Assembly: GCF_003355515.1 (NCBI RefSeq)
Contig: NZ_CP031367.1
Location: 1,851,614 to 1,915,613, forward strand
DNA from: Aliarcobacter trophiarum LMG 25534
GTDB lineage: Bacteria; Campylobacterota; Campylobacteria; Campylobacterales; Arcobacteraceae
DNA: 64,000 nucleotides
Reading direction: 5' to 3'
A program made the position numbers and the translations under genes. Below, in pieces: positions 24,961 to 33,723 of the stretch (the stretch's first letter is position 1; each line of letters begins with the position of its first letter). A model generated the notes under the pieces. It saw only the letters and a program-made list of their open reading frames with translations, did not search any database and was not told the DNA's origin.

Positions 24961-26364
24961 CTAAAAAATCTCTTTACACTCCCAATGTGGAAAATGTTTT
25001 CTAACAAGAGCATTAAACTCTATCTCAAAAGCACTATAAGAGCTATCTTTTTTGCTTTGATCACTAGATTTTGCTCTTATCATTCCAGCACCAACAGTAT
25101 TATTTGTAACTCTATCTATAATAATAAAGCTTCCCATGGCCTTTATCTTATCATAAGAGTCATATGCAATTATTTGTTCTAAATCAAGTTTTGCTCTTGC
25201 TATTTCATTTAAGTTAAGCGAATTTGCAGAACTTTGAAGAAGTGTATTTACATCTGTTTTATAATATATCTGAGCAATTGTTCCAACTGTTGTACTTGTT
25301 GCCCTTTTTATAAAATATTGTTTTCCTTTAATAAGTGGATCTTCACTAAGCCAAACTAAATCAACATCAAAATTACTTGCTTCATCAGCTTGTTCGTCAC
25401 TTTTAACAATTACATCTCCACGACTAATATCTATCTCATCTTCAAGTGTTAAAGTAATAGCTTGTTGTGCATAAGCATACTCTAAATTCCCATCATAAGT
25501 CACAATCTCTTTTACTTTTGAACTTTTTTTAGAAGGAAGTACAGTAATCTCATCTCCAACTTTTATTATCCCACTTGCAACTGTTCCACAAAAACCTCTA
25601 AAATCAAGATTTGGTCTATTTACATATTGTACTGGGAATCTAAAATGAGTTAAATCTCTATCGCTATCAATCTCTACATCTTCTAAATGTTCTATCAAAG
25701 TTTTACCTTTATACCAAGAAGATTTAGAACTTCTTTCAACTACATTATCACCATTTAAAGCAGATAGTGGAATAAGTGTAATATTTTGTGTAAGACCTAA
25801 CTCTTTTGCAAATTTCAGATAATCCTCTTTTATCTTATTAAAAATATCTTCTCTAAAATCCATTAAGTCCATTTTATTAACTGCTACAACAATATGATTT
25901 ATTCCTAAAAGTTTGTTAATAAAAGAGTGCCTTTTTGTCTGAGTTTGTACTCCATATCTTGCATCTATTAGGATAATTGCTAGGTTTGCTGTACTAGCAC
26001 CAGTTGCCATATTTCTAGTATATTGTTCATGTCCAGGAGTATCAGCAATAATAAACTTTCTTTTTGGAGTTGTAAAATATCTATATGCAACATCTATTGT
26101 AATACCTTGTTCTCTCTCGCTTTGAAGACCATCAACCAATAAAGAGAGATCAAATTCACCATCTGTTGTATTGTTTTTTTTACTATCTTTTTTTATCGTT
26201 GCAAGTTGGTCTTCAAAAATCCCTTTGCTATCATGTAATAATCTTCCAATTAGAGTAGATTTTCCATCATCAACATTTCCGCAAGTGATAAATCTAAGAA
26301 GTTGTTTATCTTCATGCTCTTTTAAATAAGCTTTTATATCATCGATTTTTTCTATATTTGCCAT
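24961..26364 (-). CDS. cysN: Sulfate adenylyltransferase subunit 1 (GTPase)
   Basis: CysN is the GTPase that drives CysD to make adenylyl sulfate (APS) from sulfate and ATP. The 467-residue protein has the EF-Tu-like P-loop CGNVDDGKSTLIGRLL, REQGITIDVAYRYF, DTPGHEQYTRNMATGAS and NKMDLMDF, followed by EF-Tu-like beta-barrel domains. No APS kinase (CysC) domain is fused at the C-terminus, in keeping with APS, not PAPS, being the substrate of CysH here. The ATG at 26364 is one base after the cysD stop; an upstream ATG at 26415 lies inside cysD and is not needed. Confidence 0.96.
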   Translation of the reverse strand: MANIEKIDDIKAYLKEHEDKQLLRFITCGNVDDGKSTLIGRLLHDSKGIFEDQLATIKKDSKKNNTTDGEFDLSLLVDGLQSEREQGITIDVAYRYFTTPKRKFIIADTPGHEQYTRNMATGASTANLAIILIDARYGVQTQTKRHSFINKLLGINHIVVAVNKMDLMDFREDIFNKIKEDYLKFAKELGLTQNITLIPLSALNGDNVVERSSKSSWYKGKTLIEHLEDVEIDSDRDLTHFRFPVQYVNRPNLDFRGFCGTVASGIIKVGDEITVLPSKKSSKVKEIVTYDGNLEYAYAQQAITLTLEDEIDISRGDVIVKSDEQADEASNFDVDLVWLSEDPLIKGKQYFIKRATSTTVGTIAQIYYKTDVNTLLQSSANSLNLNEIARAKLDLEQIIAYDSYDKIKAMGSFIIIDRVTNNTVGAGMIRAKSSDQSKKDSSYSAFEIEFNALVRKHFPHWECKEIF

Positions 26365-26365
26365 C

Positions 26366-27277
26366 TTAAAAATATCCTTCAATTTTTTTCTTCTCCATAG
26401 ACCCAGCACTATCACTATCTATTACTCTTCCTTGTCTCTCACTTGTTTTACTTAAAAGCATCTCTTTTATAATCTCTTCAAGTGTTGAGGCAGTTGAATT
26501 TACTGCTCCTGTTAATGGATAACATCCAAGAGTTCTAAATCTAACCATCTCTTCTTTTATTTCATCATCTTTTCCTATTGGCATTCTTTCATCATCAACC
26601 ATAATTTTTACACCATCTTTTTCAACAACTGGTCTTTTTGCTGCAAAATAAAGTGGCACTATTGGAATTTGCTCAAGATAGATATATTGCCAAATATCAA
26701 GTTCTGTCCAGTTTGAAAGTGGAAAAACTCTAATACTCTCATCTTTATGAACTCTTGAGTTATAAATATTCCAAAGTTCAGGTCTTTGATTTTTTGGATC
26801 CCATCTATGGTTTTTATCTCTAAAAGAGTATATTCTCTCTTTTGCCCTACTTTTCTCTTCATCTCTTCTAGCACCACCAAAAACAGCATCAAACTTATAT
26901 TTATTTAATGCTTGTTTTAAGCCTTGAGTTTTCATAATATCTGTATGTACAGCTGATCCATGAGTAAAAGGGTTAATATCCATAGCAATTCCTTCAGGAT
27001 TTGTATGAACTAATAGTTCAAACCCCTCCTCTTTTGCTCTTTTATCTCTAAAAGCTATCATCTCTTTAAATTTCCATAAAGTATCCACATGTAAAAGTGG
27101 AAATGGTAATTTTGCAGGTGCAAAAGCTTTTAGAGCTAAATGCAACATAACAGCTGAATCTTTTCCAACACTATACATCATAACAGGATTATCAAACTCT
27201 GCAACAACTTCTCTAATAATATGAATTGATTCAGCTTCAAGTTGTTTTAAATGTGTTAATTGTTTTGTATCTAACAT
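26366..27277 (-). CDS. cysD: Sulfate adenylyltransferase subunit 2
   Basis: CysD is the catalytic ATP-sulfurylase subunit of the PP-loop family and works with CysN. The 303-residue protein has the PP-loop [20 protein letters not shown] near residue 33, [20 protein letters not shown], and [20 protein letters not shown]. The C-terminus [23 protein letters not shown] is the typical family ending. The gene lies 17 bases after cysH and one base before cysN, within the sulfate assimilation operon. Confidence 0.97.
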   Translation of the reverse strand: MLDTKQLTHLKQLEAESIHIIREVVAEFDNPVMMYSVGKDSAVMLHLALKAFAPAKLPFPLLHVDTLWKFKEMIAFRDKRAKEEGFELLVHTNPEGIAMDINPFTHGSAVHTDIMKTQGLKQALNKYKFDAVFGGARRDEEKSRAKERIYSFRDKNHRWDPKNQRPELWNIYNSRVHKDESIRVFPLSNWTELDIWQYIYLEQIPIVPLYFAAKRPVVEKDGVKIMVDDERMPIGKDDEIKEEMVRFRTLGCYPLTGAVNSTASTLEEIIKEMLLSKTSERQGRVIDSDSAGSMEKKKIEGYF

Positions 27278-27293
27278 TTAATATTTTTCCTTT

Positions 27294-27995
27294 TTATTTT
27301 TTATGTAACCCACACTCTTTATGTTCAGGATTTTCCCACCACCATCTTCCTGCTCTTATATCTTCACCTTCTTTTATAGCTCTTGTACATGGTTCACAAC
27401 CAATACTAGGATAACCACTATCGTGAAGTTTATTATATGGAACACTATTTGCTTTTATATACTCCCAAACTTCTTTCTCACTCCAATTTATAAGTGGGTT
27501 TAGTTTTATAACCTTAAAATTCTCATCCCACTCAATAAGTGGCATAGTTTCTCTTGTTATACCTTGACTAGCTCTTAAACCAGTTATCCAAATATCCACA
27601 TTTTCTAAAGCTCTTTTTAAAGGCTCGATTTTTCTAATATTACAACAGTTTTTTCTATTTCCAATACTTTCAAAGTGACCATTTACCCCTTGAGTAAGAT
27701 ATAGTTTCTCTACATCTTCAGATTTTGGGAAAAAGACTTCTATCTTCACATCATATTTTAAATTTGTTGCATCCATAACTTTATAAGTTTCACTATGTAG
27801 TCTTCCAGTATCAAGCGTAAATACTCTACTGTTTTTATCTACTTTAAATATCATGTCTGTTAAGACTTGGTCTTCTGCCCCTAAACTTGAACTTAAAGCT
27901 ACATTTTTATAATTATTTATTATATATTTGATTAAATCACTCGTATTTAAAGAGGAGATTTTTTCTTTTATACTCTCTACTATTTCTAAACTCAT
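27294..27995 (-). CDS. cysH: Adenylyl-sulfate (APS) reductase, 4Fe-4S type
   Basis: CysH reduces activated sulfate to sulfite with thioredoxin. The 233-residue protein has the PP-loop-like SSLGAEDQVLTDM and the catalytic ECGLH near the C-terminus. It also carries the two extra cysteine pairs, NCCNIRK and GCEPCTRA, that bind a 4Fe-4S cluster and mark the APS-using (bacterial assimilatory) type. E. coli PAPS reductase lacks these pairs. This agrees with the absence of an APS kinase gene in the operon. It sits between a DUF2061 gene (8-base gap) and cysD (16-base gap). Confidence 0.95.
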   Translation of the reverse strand: MSLEIVESIKEKISSLNTSDLIKYIINNYKNVALSSSLGAEDQVLTDMIFKVDKNSRVFTLDTGRLHSETYKVMDATNLKYDVKIEVFFPKSEDVEKLYLTQGVNGHFESIGNRKNCCNIRKIEPLKRALENVDIWITGLRASQGITRETMPLIEWDENFKVIKLNPLINWSEKEVWEYIKANSVPYNKLHDSGYPSIGCEPCTRAIKEGEDIRAGRWWWENPEHKECGLHKK

Positions 27996-28003
27996 AATTT
28001 GCC

Positions 28004-28234
28004 TTAAATTTGATAATCGTTTTCTGTTGGTTTTACTGTACCAAACTTTATTCTATTCCAAGCTCTTTCATGAAAGTAGTATAAAACCATTTTTGTAATA
28101 ACTTCAATAGTTCCAATTGAAGCTGCCATAACTAAATTACCCGTTATAAAATAAGATACTATAATCGTATCAAGTGTTCCAACCGTTCGCCAGGATATTG
28201 CTTTTGCGACCGATCTATATGGTTTTTCGTGCAT
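28004..28234 (-). CDS. DUF2061 small membrane protein
   Basis: The 76-residue protein has two hydrophobic helices. The N-terminus RSVAKAISWRTVGTLDTIIVSYFITG and the later EVITKMVLYYFHERAWNRI are the DUF2061 signature. This family often lies in sulfate assimilation operons next to cysH, cysD or cysC, and sometimes is fused to APS kinase. Its function is unknown; a role in sulfate or sulfite handling at the membrane is a guess from context. Here it is between cysK (31-base gap) and cysH (8-base gap), so cotranscription is very likely. Confidence 0.85.
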   Translation of the reverse strand: MHEKPYRSVAKAISWRTVGTLDTIIVSYFITGNLVMAASIGTIEVITKMVLYYFHERAWNRIKFGTVKPTENDYQI

Positions 28235-28265
28235 ACTCTTCCTATTTTAAAGCTAAACAGAAGTT

Positions 28266-29198
28266 TTATTCTTCTGTATAGTCATATAAACCTGAGCTTA
28301 AATATCGCTCACCAGTATCGCATAAAATTGTTACAATTGTTTTACCTTTATTTTCAGGTCTTGAAGCAACAATTTTTGCTGCTAATGCATTTGAACCTGA
28401 AGATACTCCTACTAAAAGTCCTTCTGTTTTTGCTAACTCTCTTGAACTTTCTATTGCATCATCATTTCCAATTTTAATAACTTCATCATATACCTTTGTA
28501 TTTAAAACATCAGGTACAAATCCAGCTCCAATTCCTTGAATCTTATGAGGTCCAGGATTTCCACCACTTAAAACAGGAGATGCTTCTGGCTCAACTGCAA
28601 TTATCTTAATATTTGGGTTATGTGCTTTTAATATTTCACCAACACCAGTTAATGTTCCACCTGTTCCAACACCAGCTATAAAAATATCAACTTTTCCATC
28701 AGTATCTTTTAAAATCTCTTGAGCTGTTGTCTCTCTATGTATTGCTGGATTTGATGCATTTTGGAACTGTTGTAAAATAATTGAGTTAGGAGTCTCATTT
28801 CTTATCTCATTTGCTTTTTCAATAGCACCTTTCATCCCTTTTTCAGCAGGTGTAAGAACTAATTTAGCTCCCAAAGCTTGAAGAAGTCTTCTTCTTTCAA
28901 CACTCATTGATGATGGCATTACAAGAATAAGTTTTAATCCTAATGCTGCACTAACACTTGCAAGTGCAATTCCAGTGTTTCCACTTGTTGGTTCAATTAT
29001 TGTTGAATTTGTATTAATTTCTCCATTTTTTAGTGCTTCTTTTATCATATTTACACCTATTCTATCTTTTACACTAGAACTAGGGTTCATAAACTCACAT
29101 TTTCCTAATACTATTGCTCCACTAATATTACTTGCATCCTGTAATTTTACAAGTGGTGTATTTCCTACTAATTCTGTTATATTGTTTGCGAATTTCAT
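28266..29198 (-). CDS. cysK: Cysteine synthase A (O-acetylserine sulfhydrylase)
   Basis: CysK makes cysteine from O-acetylserine and sulfide with PLP. The 310-residue protein has the PLP-lysine motif PSSSVKDRIGVNMI (about residues 36-49), the substrate loop TSGNTGIALA, the GTGGTLTGVGE phosphate-binding loop, and the later GVSSGSNALAA. All residues needed for activity are present. It is the first gene of the sulfate assimilation run cysK-DUF2061-cysH-cysD-cysN-sir'. Its ribosome site (GAAAGGA) lies inside one arm of the inverted repeat described at 29205-29386, and a cysteine-free Rrf2 regulator is encoded just upstream. Confidence 0.97.
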   Translation of the reverse strand: MKFANNITELVGNTPLVKLQDASNISGAIVLGKCEFMNPSSSVKDRIGVNMIKEALKNGEINTNSTIIEPTSGNTGIALASVSAALGLKLILVMPSSMSVERRRLLQALGAKLVLTPAEKGMKGAIEKANEIRNETPNSIILQQFQNASNPAIHRETTAQEILKDTDGKVDIFIAGVGTGGTLTGVGEILKAHNPNIKIIAVEPEASPVLSGGNPGPHKIQGIGAGFVPDVLNTKVYDEVIKIGNDDAIESSRELAKTEGLLVGVSSGSNALAAKIVASRPENKGKTIVTILCDTGERYLSSGLYDYTEE

Positions 29199-29204
29199 AT
29201 ATTA

Positions 29205-29386
29205 TCCTTTCAAATGGTTCCTGTTTTAGGAAACCTATATGTTAAATTATTACTTTTTATAGCAGAGTTTATAGTCTCGTATCCATCGCGTAGTCTTGTA
29301 TCAAACGCAGTGAAGCTAAAAAAAGTAGCAAAAACCTAAAGTACTTTAGAAAAAAGCCTTACTCAATTGATTCCCATTTGAAAGGA
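29205..29386. repeat. 182-base element bounded by 13-bp inverted repeats, upstream of cysK
   Basis: TCCTTTCAAATGG (29205-29217) and CCATTTGAAAGGA (29374-29386) are perfect inverted copies. The left arm, read on the minus strand, contains the cysK Shine-Dalgarno sequence. The interior is richer in G+C than its surroundings. It holds a near-direct repeat of about 19 bases (TAGTCTCGTATCCATCGCG next to TAGTCTTGTATCAAACGCA at about 29271-29309) and a 14-base palindrome CTAAAGTACTTTAG at 29335-29348. It could be a small mobile element (MITE-like) or a structured mRNA leader whose upstream arm hides the ribosome site. Sequence alone does not decide between them. Confidence 0.6.
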
Positions 29387-29427
29387 ACCTATACATTCAA
29401 TTCTATATAAGAAAAACCACAATTTTA

Positions 29428-29841
29428 TTAAATATTATAATGTAGAAAATTGTTATATCTACCTTCATATTTATCTAAATCAGCCAAAGTTAAATCAAAT
29501 ATCTTTTTTGTTTTCTCTTTTGACTCTTCAAAAAGTAGATTTAAGATTGGATTATCAATTTTTGCATCTACTATTTTTATATCATCTTCAAGAGCTATTA
29601 AGATATCTACTATCTTTATCTCTTTTGGACTTTTTGCCAAAAGGTAACCACCTCTAGCCCCTCTTGTACTTATAAGCAAATCCGCTCGTCTTAACTTACT
29701 TAAAAGTTGTTCTAAGTAGTTTTGAGGAATAGAGGCATTTGCTGAAATATCCTTTATTTGCATGGGAGTATCATCACTATGTTTGCTTAACTCATAAATA
29801 GCAGCCAAACCATACACCCCCTTTGTTGAAATCAATGGCAT
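29428..29841 (-). CDS. Rrf2 family regulator, cysteine-free (CymR-like)
   Basis: The 137-residue Rrf2 winged-helix protein starts MPLISTKGVYGLAAIYELSK. It has the family wing motif TRGARGGYLLAKSPKEIKI. It has no cysteine at all, so it cannot bind an Fe-S cluster and resembles CymR, the cysteine regulator of Firmicutes, more than IscR or NsrR. CymR works in complex with CysK. Here the gene lies between metY (6-base gap, same transcript) and cysK, and the protein ends ...LHYNI, with a C-terminal isoleucine like the serine acetyltransferase tails that insert into CysK. Regulation of metY and cysK is a reasonable inference. Confidence 0.85.
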   Translation of the reverse strand: MPLISTKGVYGLAAIYELSKHSDDTPMQIKDISANASIPQNYLEQLLSKLRRADLLISTRGARGGYLLAKSPKEIKIVDILIALEDDIKIVDAKIDNPILNLLFEESKEKTKKIFDLTLADLDKYEGRYNNFLHYNI

Positions 29842-29847
29842 ATCAAA

Positions 29848-31119
29848 CTACTTATTTAATGCTTGATTTAAATCTTCAATTAAATCAGCTGTATCTTCTA
29901 AACCAATTGATAACCTAATAGTCGTTGGATTTACTCCAGCTTTTCTTAGCTCTTCTTCATTTAATTGAGAGTGAGTTGTTGAAGCTGGATGAACTATTAA
30001 AGATTTACTATCTCCAATATTTACAACTACACTAAACAATTTTGCGCTATCAATTACTCTTTTTGCCTCTTCAAAACTCTCTACTTCAAAAGAGATAAGA
30101 CCACTTGCTAATCCATTTTTGAAATATTTTTGTGCTTTATCATAATACTTATCACCTTTTAATCCTGGGTAAGATACATTTTGTACCTTTTTATGAGATT
30201 TTAAGAACTCTGCAACTTTCAAAGCATTATTTGAATGCTTCTCGACTCTAAGACTTAAAGTCTCTAATCCTTGAATTAAAAGCCATGAGTTAAATGGTGC
30301 AGGAGTTGCTCCAATATCTCTTAATAAAGATAATCTAGCTCTTAAACAAAATACAGGAAGCGGAACATCTGTATATACAAGCCCATGATATGAAGCATCA
30401 GGAGTTGTAAATTGTGGATATTTTGTACTATTTTGTTTAAAAAATTCTGCTAAGTTATCTCTTTCAACTATAACTCCACCAAGAGCTGTACCATTTCCAC
30501 TTGTATATTTACTTGTAGAGTGAACAACAATATCAACACCAATTTTAATTGGGTTAAATAGTGTTGCTGTTGCAACAGTATTATCACAAATAGTGATTAT
30601 TCCATGTTTTTTTGCAATCTCTACAATTTTATCCATTGCTGGAATTGCAATTTGAGGATTTGATAATGATTCAAAAAAGATACCTTTTGTTTTATCATCT
30701 ATTAAACTCTCTAAATCAGATGCATCATCACTTTTGAAAGTTTTTACACTAATTCCAAATCTTTTTAAAGTAAAATGAAATAGAGTTACACTTCCACCAT
30801 AAAGCTTATCAGAGATTAAAATATTATCTCCAGATTCAGCAATGTTAGCTATTGAATAGAATACTGCACTAGCACCGCTTGCAGTTACAAGAGCTGCTGC
30901 ACCATTTTCTAGTTGAGCATATCTTTGTTCTAAAATATCATTTGTAGGATTATTTAGTCTTGTATAAATTGGTCCTAACTCTTTTAATGCAAACAGATTT
31001 GCTGCATGTTCACTATCTCTAAAAGCATAAGCTGTTGTTTGAGAAATTGGAACTGCCATCTCTCCATTTCCATTTTTTTTATCATATCCAGTATGGATTG
31101 CAATTGTATCTTTTTGCAT
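29848..31119 (-). CDS. metY: O-acetylhomoserine sulfhydrylase
   Basis: This PLP enzyme of the Cys/Met metabolism family makes homocysteine from O-acetylhomoserine and sulfide, or a thiocarboxylate sulfur donor. The 423-residue length and motifs fit MetY: TGYDKKNGNGEMAVPISQTT at the N-terminus, YTRLNNPTNDILEQR, and the PLP lysine in VVHSTSKYTSGNGTALGG. Another family motif is near the C-terminus (IVHPASTTHSQLNEEE). It leads a two-gene transcript with the Rrf2 regulator and has a perfect consensus promoter 43 bases upstream. In Wolinella a MetY-type enzyme takes sulfur from the carrier HcyS, and a MoaD-like protein and E1 are also encoded in this window. Confidence 0.93.
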   Translation of the reverse strand: MQKDTIAIHTGYDKKNGNGEMAVPISQTTAYAFRDSEHAANLFALKELGPIYTRLNNPTNDILEQRYAQLENGAAALVTASGASAVFYSIANIAESGDNILISDKLYGGSVTLFHFTLKRFGISVKTFKSDDASDLESLIDDKTKGIFFESLSNPQIAIPAMDKIVEIAKKHGIITICDNTVATATLFNPIKIGVDIVVHSTSKYTSGNGTALGGVIVERDNLAEFFKQNSTKYPQFTTPDASYHGLVYTDVPLPVFCLRARLSLLRDIGATPAPFNSWLLIQGLETLSLRVEKHSNNALKVAEFLKSHKKVQNVSYPGLKGDKYYDKAQKYFKNGLASGLISFEVESFEEAKRVIDSAKLFSVVVNIGDSKSLIVHPASTTHSQLNEEELRKAGVNPTTIRLSIGLEDTADLIEDLNQALNK

Positions 31120-31161
31120 TTTAAATCCTTTGTTTTTTAATATGGTTTAAATCTATGTGGA

Positions 31162-31190
31162 ATTATAGAGAATTTCTTTTTAAATGTCAA
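31162..31190 (-). promoter_or_regulatory. Consensus promoter of metY-rrf2
   Basis: On the minus strand TTGACA (31185-31190) and TATAAT (31162-31167) are spaced by 17 bases, a perfect sigma-70 match. The predicted leader is about 35 bases, with AAAGGA before the ATG. The sequence just after the -10 box (TCCACATAG) begins like the cysT and sulfate-binding-protein promoters but then diverges. Confidence 0.8.
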
Positions 31191-31322
31191 GTCTTTTAAT
31201 CAAATTTATATAATTATGGAATGTATGGGCTTCTCTACAAAGCATAGTAAAATAATCAAGTATATATTTGGTTTTTATAAAAAATATAGTAAGATACCTA
31301 AAAATCGATATAAGAAGAGTAA

Positions 31323-31640
31323 ATGGTAGAAAAATATAATATATTTGAAAAAACAATAGTAGATAAAAAAGATGAACAATTTTTTGAAATTTTCAGAGAT
31401 GATAAAATAAAAATAGAGAAAATTGTCTCAAATGGTCAGAAATCACCTGAAAACTTTTGGTATGAGCAAGATAAAAGTGAGTATATTTTACTTTTAAGTG
31501 GATGTGCAATTTTACAATTTGAAGATTGTGAAGTTGAACTTAAAAAAGGTGATTGCATAAATATAGATGCTTTTCAAAAACATAGAGTAAAATTTACAAG
31601 CCAAGATGAACCAACTATTTGGTTTGCAGTTTTTTATTAG
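31323..31640 (+). CDS. Small cupin-domain protein
   Basis: The 105-residue single-domain cupin has FWYEQDKSEYILLLSGCAILQF (cupin motif 1, lacking the usual His pair) and KKGDCINIDAFQKHRVKFTS (motif 2, with one His). It resembles the small cupins annotated as cupin-domain or ChrR-like proteins, often thought to bind a metal or a small ligand. The gene stands alone between metY and the lyase gene and has no clear partner. The function is unknown. Confidence 0.75.
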   Translation: MVEKYNIFEKTIVDKKDEQFFEIFRDDKIKIEKIVSNGQKSPENFWYEQDKSEYILLLSGCAILQFEDCEVELKKGDCINIDAFQKHRVKFTSQDEPTIWFAVFY

Positions 31641-31703
31641 CTATATTTTATAAAGCTATTTTTAGTTTTAAACTACATATTATCTTTCAAATTTTCTAAT
31701 TTA

Positions 31704-31728
31704 TAAAAAAGAGAGCAAAAACTCTCTT
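31704..31728 (-). terminator. Terminator of the beta-eliminating lyase gene
   Basis: On the minus strand AAGAGAG and CTCTCTT form a 7-bp stem with a 6-base loop, then a run of Ts. It lies 10 bases past the stop of the leftward lyase gene. Just to its left, TAGCT and AGCTA at about 31640-31660 form a weaker hairpin for the cupin gene. Confidence 0.8.
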
Positions 31729-31738
31729 CTTTTAAGAA

Positions 31739-33199
31739 TTATAAACTATCTCCAAAATCTTTTTTGAATTTAGCTATTAGTTTTTCTGGCCAATCTGAAA
31801 CTGGTTCTAGTCCACCCATAAAAAATCTTAAAACTGGTGGTTCGTATGTAAATCTTAAACCACCTATTAATTCTCTATTGTCATAAAGCCAAGTTAATCT
31901 ATCTTCTACATATTTAATTTGTGAAAGTGTAAATACTCTTCTAGGAATTGCAAGTCTTAAAAGCTCCATATCAGCATAAGTTTCATTTCCATCTTCATCT
32001 CTTTGGTTTGAAACACTTCCTCTCTCCATCCCTCTAACTCCTGAAATTAGGAAAAATGCAGCAGCAAATGCGCCTGCTGGATATTGTGTTTGTGGAATAT
32101 GTTTACAAATTTGCATAGCATCAACATGGCATCCTAAAACACCAGCTGGTGTAACAACTGGAATTCCTTTTTTATCTAAAGCATTTACCAAATACTCAAT
32201 AAATTTTGGACTTTGTGAAATCATAGTCTCATCTAAAGTTTCATATAAACCAACAGCAATAGCCTCTATCTCTCTTACAGAAATACCACCATAAGTTAGG
32301 AATCCTTCATATAGTGGTACAAGAGGTTCAAGTTTTTTATAGATTTTTTCATCATTTGTACAAATTCCCCCACCTCTTGAAGAGCTTAACTTTCTAGCTG
32401 AGAAATAGATAATATCTGCCAAAGAAGTCATTTCATGAATAATCTCTTTCATAGTTTTATCTTCAAACTCTTCTTCTCTTTGCATAACTAAATATGCATT
32501 TTCTCCAATTAAACTAGCATCAAGTACAAGCATAATTCCATATTTATCTGCTACTTTTCTAACATCTCTTAAGTTTGCAATAGAAAAAGGCTGCCCGCCT
32601 ATTAGATTTGTTGAAGCTTCCATTCTAATAAATGGAATATTCTCTTTCCCATTTTTTTTAATTGACTCTTCAAGAAGTTCGATATTCATATTTCCTTTAA
32701 ATGGATGCTTCGAGTTAATTACAAAAGCTTCATCATATAAAAGCTCTTCAATTTTTCCGCCATTTTCAGTGATATGTGCCATAGATGTTGTAAAGTGATA
32801 GTTCATAGGAACAGTATCACCCTTTTTTATAAAAGTTCTAGAGATAATATTTTCAGCTGCTCTTCCTTGGTGAGCAGGAAGAAGATATTTTTTTCCTAAA
32901 ACATCTTCAACTGCTTTTTGGAATTTAACAAAGCTTTGACTTCCTGCATATGCATCATCTGCTATCATCATAGCACCTAGTTGTTGATCACTCATAGCAT
33001 TTGTTCCACTATCTGTTAACATATCTAGGAAAACATCTTTTGTATTTAATCTAAAAGTATTAAAACCACCCTCTTTTAAAGCTTCAAGTCTTCTTTCAAT
33101 AGGTACTAAATGTAACTTTTGTACAACTCTTACTTTGTGAAGTTCAAGTGGAATATTATCCTCTTTGTAGAACTTTATATTTAAACCATTCTTTGGCAT
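31739..33199 (-). CDS. Tyrosine phenol-lyase / tryptophanase family beta-eliminating lyase
   Basis: The 486-residue PLP lyase cleaves an aromatic amino acid to pyruvate, ammonia and phenol or indole. Family features are LLPAHQGRAAENI, DSGTNAMSD and the probable PLP lysine in FSARKLSSSRGGG (K270). At two positions that separate the enzymes it looks like tyrosine phenol-lyase: Thr at FTTS (T137, where tryptophanase has Asp) and Arg in MERG (R393, where tryptophanase has a non-basic residue). The lysine motif is divergent from both (ARKL, not K-K-D). The start is preceded by GGAGAAAATATG. It is a single-gene unit with its own terminator. The reaction should be tested, not assumed. Confidence 0.8.
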   Translation of the reverse strand: MPKNGLNIKFYKEDNIPLELHKVRVVQKLHLVPIERRLEALKEGGFNTFRLNTKDVFLDMLTDSGTNAMSDQQLGAMMIADDAYAGSQSFVKFQKAVEDVLGKKYLLPAHQGRAAENIISRTFIKKGDTVPMNYHFTTSMAHITENGGKIEELLYDEAFVINSKHPFKGNMNIELLEESIKKNGKENIPFIRMEASTNLIGGQPFSIANLRDVRKVADKYGIMLVLDASLIGENAYLVMQREEEFEDKTMKEIIHEMTSLADIIYFSARKLSSSRGGGICTNDEKIYKKLEPLVPLYEGFLTYGGISVREIEAIAVGLYETLDETMISQSPKFIEYLVNALDKKGIPVVTPAGVLGCHVDAMQICKHIPQTQYPAGAFAAAFFLISGVRGMERGSVSNQRDEDGNETYADMELLRLAIPRRVFTLSQIKYVEDRLTWLYDNRELIGGLRFTYEPPVLRFFMGGLEPVSDWPEKLIAKFKKDFGDSL

Positions 33200-33301
33200 A
33201 TTTTCTCCTTCTATATTTAAAAAAATTCTTTGATTTTACCTAAATATATATAAAAACTAAAAAATTACCAATTATGTTAAATAAAATTGTAATTAAACTA
33301 T

Positions 33302-33655
33302 TTAAAGTTCTAACTCAAAAAACTCTTCACAAGTTTTTTGATATTTTGCAACAGAGCATGAGATTTTTATTGCATTTGAATAATCTTTAAACTCTTCTAA
33401 AAATAGTTTTTTTAATTTTTCAACTTCTGTACTTCTAAATATAAAAAAGCCTAAAATCTCAGTTTTTCTCTCTCCAGCTTTTTCAATACCAAAACTATCA
33501 AACTTCCAATCTACACCTTTGGAAAAGAAGAAAACCTCACTAACTCTTTTTTCTAAATCATCTCTTACATTTTGATTGAACTCTTTTAGATGAATATAAA
33601 AAGCAACATTACAGTTGTAGTCACTTTGTGTTAAATCTACCATACTTTTACCCAT
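33302..33655 (-). CDS. Hypothetical protein
   Basis: I do not recognise this 117-residue protein. It has no signal peptide, membrane helix or obvious metal motif. It is a soluble alpha/beta-looking protein with charged helices (NVRDDLEKRVSEVFFF, TEVEKLKKLFLEEFKDY) and three scattered cysteines. The start may be the ATG at 33655 or the one four codons later. It is divergent from the RND efflux operon and follows the lyase gene's promoter region. Codon use looks normal for the window, so it is likely a real gene. Confidence 0.6.
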   Translation of the reverse strand: MGKSMVDLTQSDYNCNVAFYIHLKEFNQNVRDDLEKRVSEVFFFSKGVDWKFDSFGIEKAGERKTEILGFFIFRSTEVEKLKKLFLEEFKDYSNAIKISCSVAKYQKTCEEFFELEL

Positions 33656-33723
33656 AAATATCCTTTAAAAAATGAATTTCTATAATACCTAAAATTAAGT
33701 AAAAATATTAATTAGGAAGCTTG

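Noticed and set aside
26365..26415. N-terminal extension of CysN
   Set aside because: It lies inside the end of cysD. The ATG at 26364 gives the normal family start.
29205..29386. Small protein-coding gene in the element upstream of cysK
   Set aside because: Short stretches are open on the minus strand, but none has a start with a ribosome site and they end within about 40 codons. The inverted-repeat explanation fits better.
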